Origin: JBOHCT01 sp050699055
Lineage (GTDB): Bacteria > Actinomycetota > Actinomycetes > Streptosporangiales > JBOHCT01
DNA length: 8,672 bases
Direction: 5' to 3'
NCBI GenBank assembly: GCA_050699055.1
Contig: JBOHCT010000184.1
Location: forward strand, 1-8,672
Shown here in pieces: positions 5,215-8,672 of this stretch. Made by a program: the position numbers and the translations under genes. Position 1 is the first letter of the stretch, and every line of letters starts with the position of its first letter. The notes under the pieces are model-generated. The model was not told where the DNA came from and did no database searches. It was given only the letters and a program-made list of their open reading frames with translations.

Positions 5215-6078
5215 CCATCGCGCCTGGGGGTCGATCAGCGTGGGGGCGGGCTCTCGCTCGAAGAGGTTGGGCCCTGCCCCGAAGATCTCACCGGCACGCA
5301 GCGCTTCCACCAGCGCTGCCTCGTCGATGACCGGACCTCGGGAGCTGTTCACGATCACCGCGGTGTCCTTCATGGCCCGGAACTGATCAGTGCCGAACAG
5401 GTGACGGGTCTGCGGGGTGAGGGCGACGTGGACGGAGATGAAATCCGCCTCGGCCAGCAGGTCGTCGAAGGTCCGGCATTCCGCCCGCAGATCCCTCTCC
5501 ACCTCTCCGGGCGGCCGGCGGGTGTCGAAGTACACGACCCGCATGCCGAACCCCAGGCCCCCACCGGGCTACCGACTGCCCGATCCGCCCGAACCCCCAC
5601 GACCCCCAGCGTCTTGCCGTGGATGTCCTGACCAAGCATCATCTGCGGGCCCCAGATCCATGGGGTCCCCGACCGGAGGAACCGATCGCCCTCGGGGACG
5701 CGACGGGCGGCGGCCAGGAGGAGCCCCCACGTCAGGTCGGCGGTGGTCTCGGTGAGGACGTCCGGTGTGTTCGAGGCGGGCACGTCGCGGCGGGTGCATT
5801 CCTCGACGTCGATGTTGTCGAAACCGACGGCGTAGTTCGCCACGATGACGAGGTCCGACCCGTGGTCGAGGAACTCCGCGTCTACCTTCTCGGTGAGGAG
5901 GGTGATCACGCCGGCCTTTCCGGCCACCCGGTCGAGGAGCTGCGCTCGGGGGATCGGGTCCGCGCTGTCCCACAGGTCGACCTCGCACCTGCTCTGTACG
6001 GCGTCCATGACCCGCGCCGGCAGCCGCCTGGTCACCAGTACGGGCCAGCGCTTCGACCTGTCCGCCGGGGCGGTTCAT
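5215..6078 (-). pseudogene. D-2-hydroxyacid dehydrogenase (glyoxylate/hydroxypyruvate reductase-like), frameshifted and C-terminally truncated
   Basis: Would reduce a 2-oxo acid to a D-2-hydroxy acid with NAD(P)H. Similarity runs through three frames. An N-terminal segment VLVTRRLPARVMDAV to GKTLGVVG lies in the frame of GTG 6035. FGRIGQSVARWG lies in a second frame (about 5595-5560). RVVYFDTRRPP to FEREPAPTLIDP lies in a third (about 5544-5230). The joins sit in C-runs on the plus strand at 5594-5598 and 5558-5562. Removing one base from each restores GVVGFGRIGQSVARWGLGFGMRV, with the GxGxxG nucleotide-binding motif. Removing one base at 6067-6070 would also let ATG 6078, which overlaps the aminotransferase stop as ATGA, read MNRPADRSKRWPVLVTRRL. 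The catalytic Arg (NSSRGPVID) and Glu (FEREP) are present, GLDV reads GPNL, and the PHxGSA segment with the catalytic His is missing. The remaining frame runs into unrelated codons to a stop at 5092. The two core shifts could be sequencing errors, but the lost C-terminus supports a true pseudogene. Confidence 0.85.
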
Positions 6079-7247
6079 CGGGCCAGCTCCGGCAGCGACG
6101 CCTCGATCGCCTCGAGACCGTCACGGATCTGCTGCACGGAGGTCGCGTACGACAGCCGCAGGTGACCCTCCCCGTGGCTGCCGAACGCGGTGCCGGACAG
6201 CGTGGCTACCCCGGCCCGGTCCATCAGGTGTTGCTCGATTTGACGAGCGGGGACACCCAGTCCGGTGATGTTGGGGAAGACGTAGAAGGCGCCTCCTGGA
6301 CGCACGCACGAGATCCCGTCGATGCCGTTCAGGCCGTCCACGATCGCGTCCCGCCGGCGCGCGAACTCGTCGACCATGTCCCGCACCGGCTGCCACGGAC
6401 CGGTCAGCGCGGCGATGGCCGCTCGCTGGCTGAACGCGGAGGTGCACGATACGGAGTTGATGATCAGGCGGCTGATCGGTTCCACCAGCCATCCGGGGAA
6501 CACCCCGAACCCCAGCCGCCACCCTGTCATGGCGAAGGTCTTCGACCATCCGTCGAGGAGGACGGTCCGCTGGTCCATGCCCTCGACATCCAACACGCTG
6601 GCGTGCGGCCGGCCGTCGTACCGGATGGCCCAGTACACCTCGTCGCTCAGCACCAGCAGGTCGTGCTCGATCGCCACGCGAGCGACCGCCTCCACGTCGT
6701 CCGCGGTCAGCGCGCTACCACAGGGGTTCTGGGGAGAGGAGAGGACGAGGAGCTTGGTCCGCTCGGTCACCAGGGAGGCCAGCTCGTCGGGGTCCATGCG
6801 GAAGTCGTTCTCCTCCCGGAGCGGGACGGGGACGGGACGCGCCCCCACGAAGGAGGTGATCGACTCGTACATGGGGAAGGCGGGGTTCGGGTACAGGACC
6901 TCGTCCCCCTCCTGGCAGAGCGCCTGGATCAGGTACCACATGATCGGCTTCGCCCCCGGTGTGATGACCACCCGGTCGGGGCTCACGGACAGGCGACCTG
7001 TCCGGCCGAGGAAGTCCGCCACGGCCTCCCGCAGCTCGGGGATGCCGGGGGCGGGAACGTAGTGGGTGTGCCCCTGCTCCAGGGCCTCGGACGCGGCCTC
7101 GCTGATGTGCGACGGGGTGGGGAAGTCGGGCTCCCCGATCTCCATGTGGATGATCTTCCGCCCCCGCGCCTCCAGCGACTTGGCCCGCGCGAGTACCTCG
7201 AACGCGGACTCCGTCCCCAACCGTCGCATCCGCTCGGCGAGCTGCAT
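6075..7247 (-). CDS. PLP-dependent class I/II aminotransferase
   Basis: 390-aa fold-type I aminotransferase moving an amino group from an amino acid to a 2-oxo acid; cytoplasmic. Motifs in order are IGEPDFPTP (37-45), which contacts substrate near the N-terminus; TPGAKPIMW (96-104), the phosphate/PLP region; SSPQNPCG with Asn174; SDEVYW with Asp202 and Tyr205 around the PLP ring; Lys236 in DGWSKTFAMTGWRLGF as the Schiff-base lysine; and Arg364 in HLRLSYA binding the substrate carboxylate. Length and motifs fit the aspartate/aromatic/PatA-like subgroup; substrate cannot be fixed from sequence. ATG 7247 is chosen because GAGGGGG lies nine bases upstream, overlapping the LysR stop, and because residue 1 matches the expected N-terminus. 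The LysR remnant ends 14 nt upstream, and the dehydrogenase ATG overlaps this gene's stop, so the three formed one transcript. It is the only gene of the right half that appears undamaged. Confidence 0.93.
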   Translation of the reverse strand: MQLAERMRRLGTESAFEVLARAKSLEARGRKIIHMEIGEPDFPTPSHISEAASEALEQGHTHYVPAPGIPELREAVADFLGRTGRLSVSPDRVVITPGAKPIMWYLIQALCQEGDEVLYPNPAFPMYESITSFVGARPVPVPLREENDFRMDPDELASLVTERTKLLVLSSPQNPCGSALTADDVEAVARVAIEHDLLVLSDEVYWAIRYDGRPHASVLDVEGMDQRTVLLDGWSKTFAMTGWRLGFGVFPGWLVEPISRLIINSVSCTSAFSQRAAIAALTGPWQPVRDMVDEFARRRDAIVDGLNGIDGISCVRPGGAFYVFPNITGLGVPARQIEQHLMDRAGVATLSGTAFGSHGEGHLRLSYATSVQQIRDGLEAIEASLPELAR

Positions 7248-7261
7248 CGCTCATCGCCCCC

Positions 7262-7960
7262 TCACCTGCCGTAGCTGACCGGGCGAGGATACGACCGCGG
7301 CCGACCGCCGTGCCAACCCCGGGTGCCGCATCGCTGGAGCGCCTCGATGGTGGCGGTGATGGCCGGGCGGGCTGTCGCGCTTTCTCGCCAGAGGGCGAAG
7401 ACGCGGCGGGTCGGTGGTGGGTCGATCGGCACGAATCGGACCGACGGCGGCGCGGGTTCACGGCCGAGCCGCGGGATCACGGCGACCCGCAGGCCGGCCG
7501 CGACCAGCGCCAGCTGGGTCGAGTGCTTCGAGGCGGTGTGCAGAACCCGTGGCTGCGCGTCGTTCGCGCGCAGGGTACGTAAGAGCCAGTCGTGGCAGAT
7601 CTGGCCGGTGCTCCAGGTGGTCCAGTCGTCGGCGAGATCCGTGATGGCGACCCTCGTCCGGTCGGCGAGCGGGTGGTCGACGGGCAGGGCCACCTCGAAA
7701 GGGTCCTCCAGCAGGTCCCGCCGCGACAGGCCCTCCGGCACGGTCAGCACCTCGTCGGCCCAGTCCTGGACCACGGCGACGTCGAGGTTTCCACGACTCA
7801 GGGCCGGGATCGCCTCGTGCGGCTCCCGGTCGTACAACGACACCGACGGGTTCGGGTAGCGCGTTCGCAGGTCCCGCAGCACGTCGGGCAGCAGCCCGCG
7901 CGCGGCGGTAGCGAACGCGGCGATCGCCACAGTCCCGGCGACGGCGCCGCGGTGGTCGGC
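7262..7960 (-). pseudogene. LysR-family transcriptional regulator, effector domain only (DNA-binding domain lost)
   Basis: The translated segment from DHRGAVAGTVAIAAFATAA to about ALQRCGTRG is a LysR periplasmic-binding-protein-like effector domain. Supporting features are ARGLLPDVLRDLRTRYPNPSVSLYD, LSRGNLDVAVVQDW, DPFEVALPVDHPLADR, ISDLADDW-type spacing, and a GLRVAVIPRLGRE element near the end. A normal LysR protein has about 85-90 further residues with a winged helix-turn-helix and linker helix in front. Here the frame instead continues into the antisense of an aldo/keto reductase, with no HTH, so residues upstream of about nt 7960 are not LysR. Without the HTH it should not bind DNA, and no start or ribosome site is evident at the junction. 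It lies 14 nt upstream of the aminotransferase and probably once regulated that unit and/or the divergent reductase. An expressed effector-domain fragment cannot be excluded. Confidence 0.82.
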
Positions 7961-7962
7961 GG

Positions 7963-8503
7963 TTCGGTGCCATGCGGCTGACCGGCGACCGCCTGTCTGG
8001 ACCGATCCACAGCGATCGCGATCGCCAGGCGCGCGGTCGAGCTCGGTCTCACGTTCATCGACACCGCCGACTCCTACCTCGGCGACAACGAGAAACTGCT
8101 CGCCGAGGCGCTGCACCCGTACCACCCGGACGTGGTGATCGCCACCAAGGGCGAGCAGATCAACCTCGGCCCCGACTGGATCCCGCTCGGCCGTCCGGAG
8201 TACCTGCGCCAGCAGGCCGAGCTGAGCCTGCGCCGGCTGCGGCTGGACCGTATCGACCCCTACCAGCTGCACCGGATCGATCCGACGGTGCCGCTCGCGG
8301 GTCAGGTCGGCGCGCTACGCCTTCTGCAAGACGAGGGAAAGGTCCGGCACGTCGGGCTCTCGGAGGTCACTGTCGACCAGCTCATCGAGGCCGAGAGGAT
8401 AACGTCGATCGTGAGCGTGCAGAACCGCGACAACCTCGCGGATCGGGCGTCCGGGGGCGTACTCGACTGCTGCGAACGGCGCGGTATCGCCTTCATTCCG
8501 TGG
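7963..8503 (+). pseudogene. Aldo/keto reductase, truncated at both ends and frameshifted
   Basis: NADPH-dependent reductase family with a TIM-barrel fold. FGAMRLTGDRLSG (7963-8001) is in one frame and matches the first beta-strand/loop of the family. From about 8003 similarity continues one frame over as DRSTAIAIARRAVELGLTFIDTADSY, so a small frameshifting deletion lies near 8000-8005. Catalytic residues survive: Asp (8060-8062) and Tyr (8075-8077) in DTADSY, Lys (8147-8149) in IATKG, His (8270-8272) in YQLHRID. Then follow GALRLLQDEGKVRHVGLSEVT and SVQNRDN. Similarity ends at ERRGIAFIPW (8503); the C-terminal third with the cofactor-binding loop is missing. About 20 N-terminal residues before FGAM are also missing, exactly where the divergent LysR loses its own N-terminus. 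A GTG at 8132 would start a 176-aa frame but leaves out Asp and Tyr. Confidence 0.85.
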
Positions 8504-8672
8504 CTGCTGATCGCCCCTACAACGCGCGGGCCGACGTCACCGACCCGGTCACCGGGGTCGCCGACCGGTGCGTGCCACTGGCTCTCCCCGGCGTTCAGGT
8601 TTGGGGTTGTTACTGACTTCTGTGGCGTGTCGGTCCAAAGCGGGCGGTGTGTGCTCCGGTAGCGTCCCGTGC
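8504..8672. other. Unidentified sequence after the aldo/keto reductase break
   Basis: Similarity to aldo/keto reductases stops abruptly at the IPW codons. Beyond it one plus-strand frame reads PYNARADVTDPVTGVADR and stops near 8616. The other continues to 8662 without recognisable motifs. No RNA gene, inverted-repeat end or clear coding region was seen, though a mobile element or another gene may start at or beyond the right edge. Confidence 0.4.

Larger units (their letters stand above)
4930..5215. other. Non-coding stretch between tRNA-Thr and the dehydrogenase remnant
   Basis: No convincing gene on either strand. It holds a bulged hairpin followed by TTTT (5018-5053), three copies of the 10-mer GTGAGC[A/G]GTT (4978, 5042, 5057) and an AT-richer nested palindrome (5169-5203). 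The base composition is visibly less GC-rich than the flanking genes. A short minus-strand frame (5186-4986) and the peptide end GGAELLTAKLLTLAS (minus strand, stop near 5030) were looked at, but neither could be assigned to a family. No repeat of the tRNA 3' end was found within the window. Confidence 0.6.

Noticed and set aside
5619..7274. A 551-codon open frame on the plus strand opposite the aminotransferase and dehydrogenase
   Set aside because: It reads as the complement of a gene with clear motifs, is full of Arg/Pro/Gly/His strings and has no domain. It is an antisense shadow caused by high GC.
7972..8616. Plus-strand frame starting with ATG 7972 read as a complete 214-aa gene
   Set aside because: Only its first ~11 codons match an aldo/keto reductase. 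After about 8003 the family similarity is in another frame, and the rest is Arg/Pro-rich out-of-frame sequence.

Overview
The window is chromosomal DNA of a high-GC actinomycete. The likely source is the Streptomyces / Streptosporangiales / Thermomonosporaceae area, inferred from the third-position G/C bias, GTG starts, an MFS-fused dTMP kinase and the order tmk - holB - ricT-like - TAP-family lipoprotein - tRNA-Thr. No species can be named from the sequence alone.

Left half (1-4930) is a conserved housekeeping block on the plus strand. It opens with the C-terminal part of what looks like a membrane transporter-dTMP kinase fusion. The reading frame runs off the left edge through a hydrophobic helix, so the ATG at 50 is probably internal. 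Two inverted repeats follow in the gap. The second has the Shine-Dalgarno of the next gene inside its right arm. Next come DNA polymerase III delta' (1029-2192), a RicT/PSP1-type cysteine-motif protein (2365-3219), and a lipoprotein alpha/beta-hydrolase of the tripeptidyl aminopeptidase type (3216-4781) that overlaps ricT by GTGA. The block ends with tRNA-Thr(CGU) at 4856-4929.

Right half (4930-8672) looks like a decaying accessory segment beside the tRNA. A short non-coding stretch with hairpins and small repeats (4930-5215) leads into a minus-strand unit. In transcription order the unit is a LysR effector domain without its DNA-binding domain, an intact class I/II aminotransferase, and a D-2-hydroxyacid dehydrogenase. 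The dehydrogenase is broken by two or three single-base insertions in G/C runs and has lost its C-terminus, including the catalytic His. Facing away from the LysR remnant on the plus strand is an aldo/keto reductase remnant. Both lack their N-termini at the same point (about 7950-7975), as expected if one deletion removed the divergent promoter region and both 5' ends. The last ~170 bases are unidentified.

Functionally, the aminotransferase and dehydrogenase would have formed an amino acid -> 2-oxo acid -> 2-hydroxy acid pair, with the LysR protein as regulator. Only the aminotransferase now looks complete. I found no CRISPR array, no complete insertion sequence and no clear new defence system. 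The most notable structures are the deletion scar, the RBS-containing inverted repeat and the run-length insertions.
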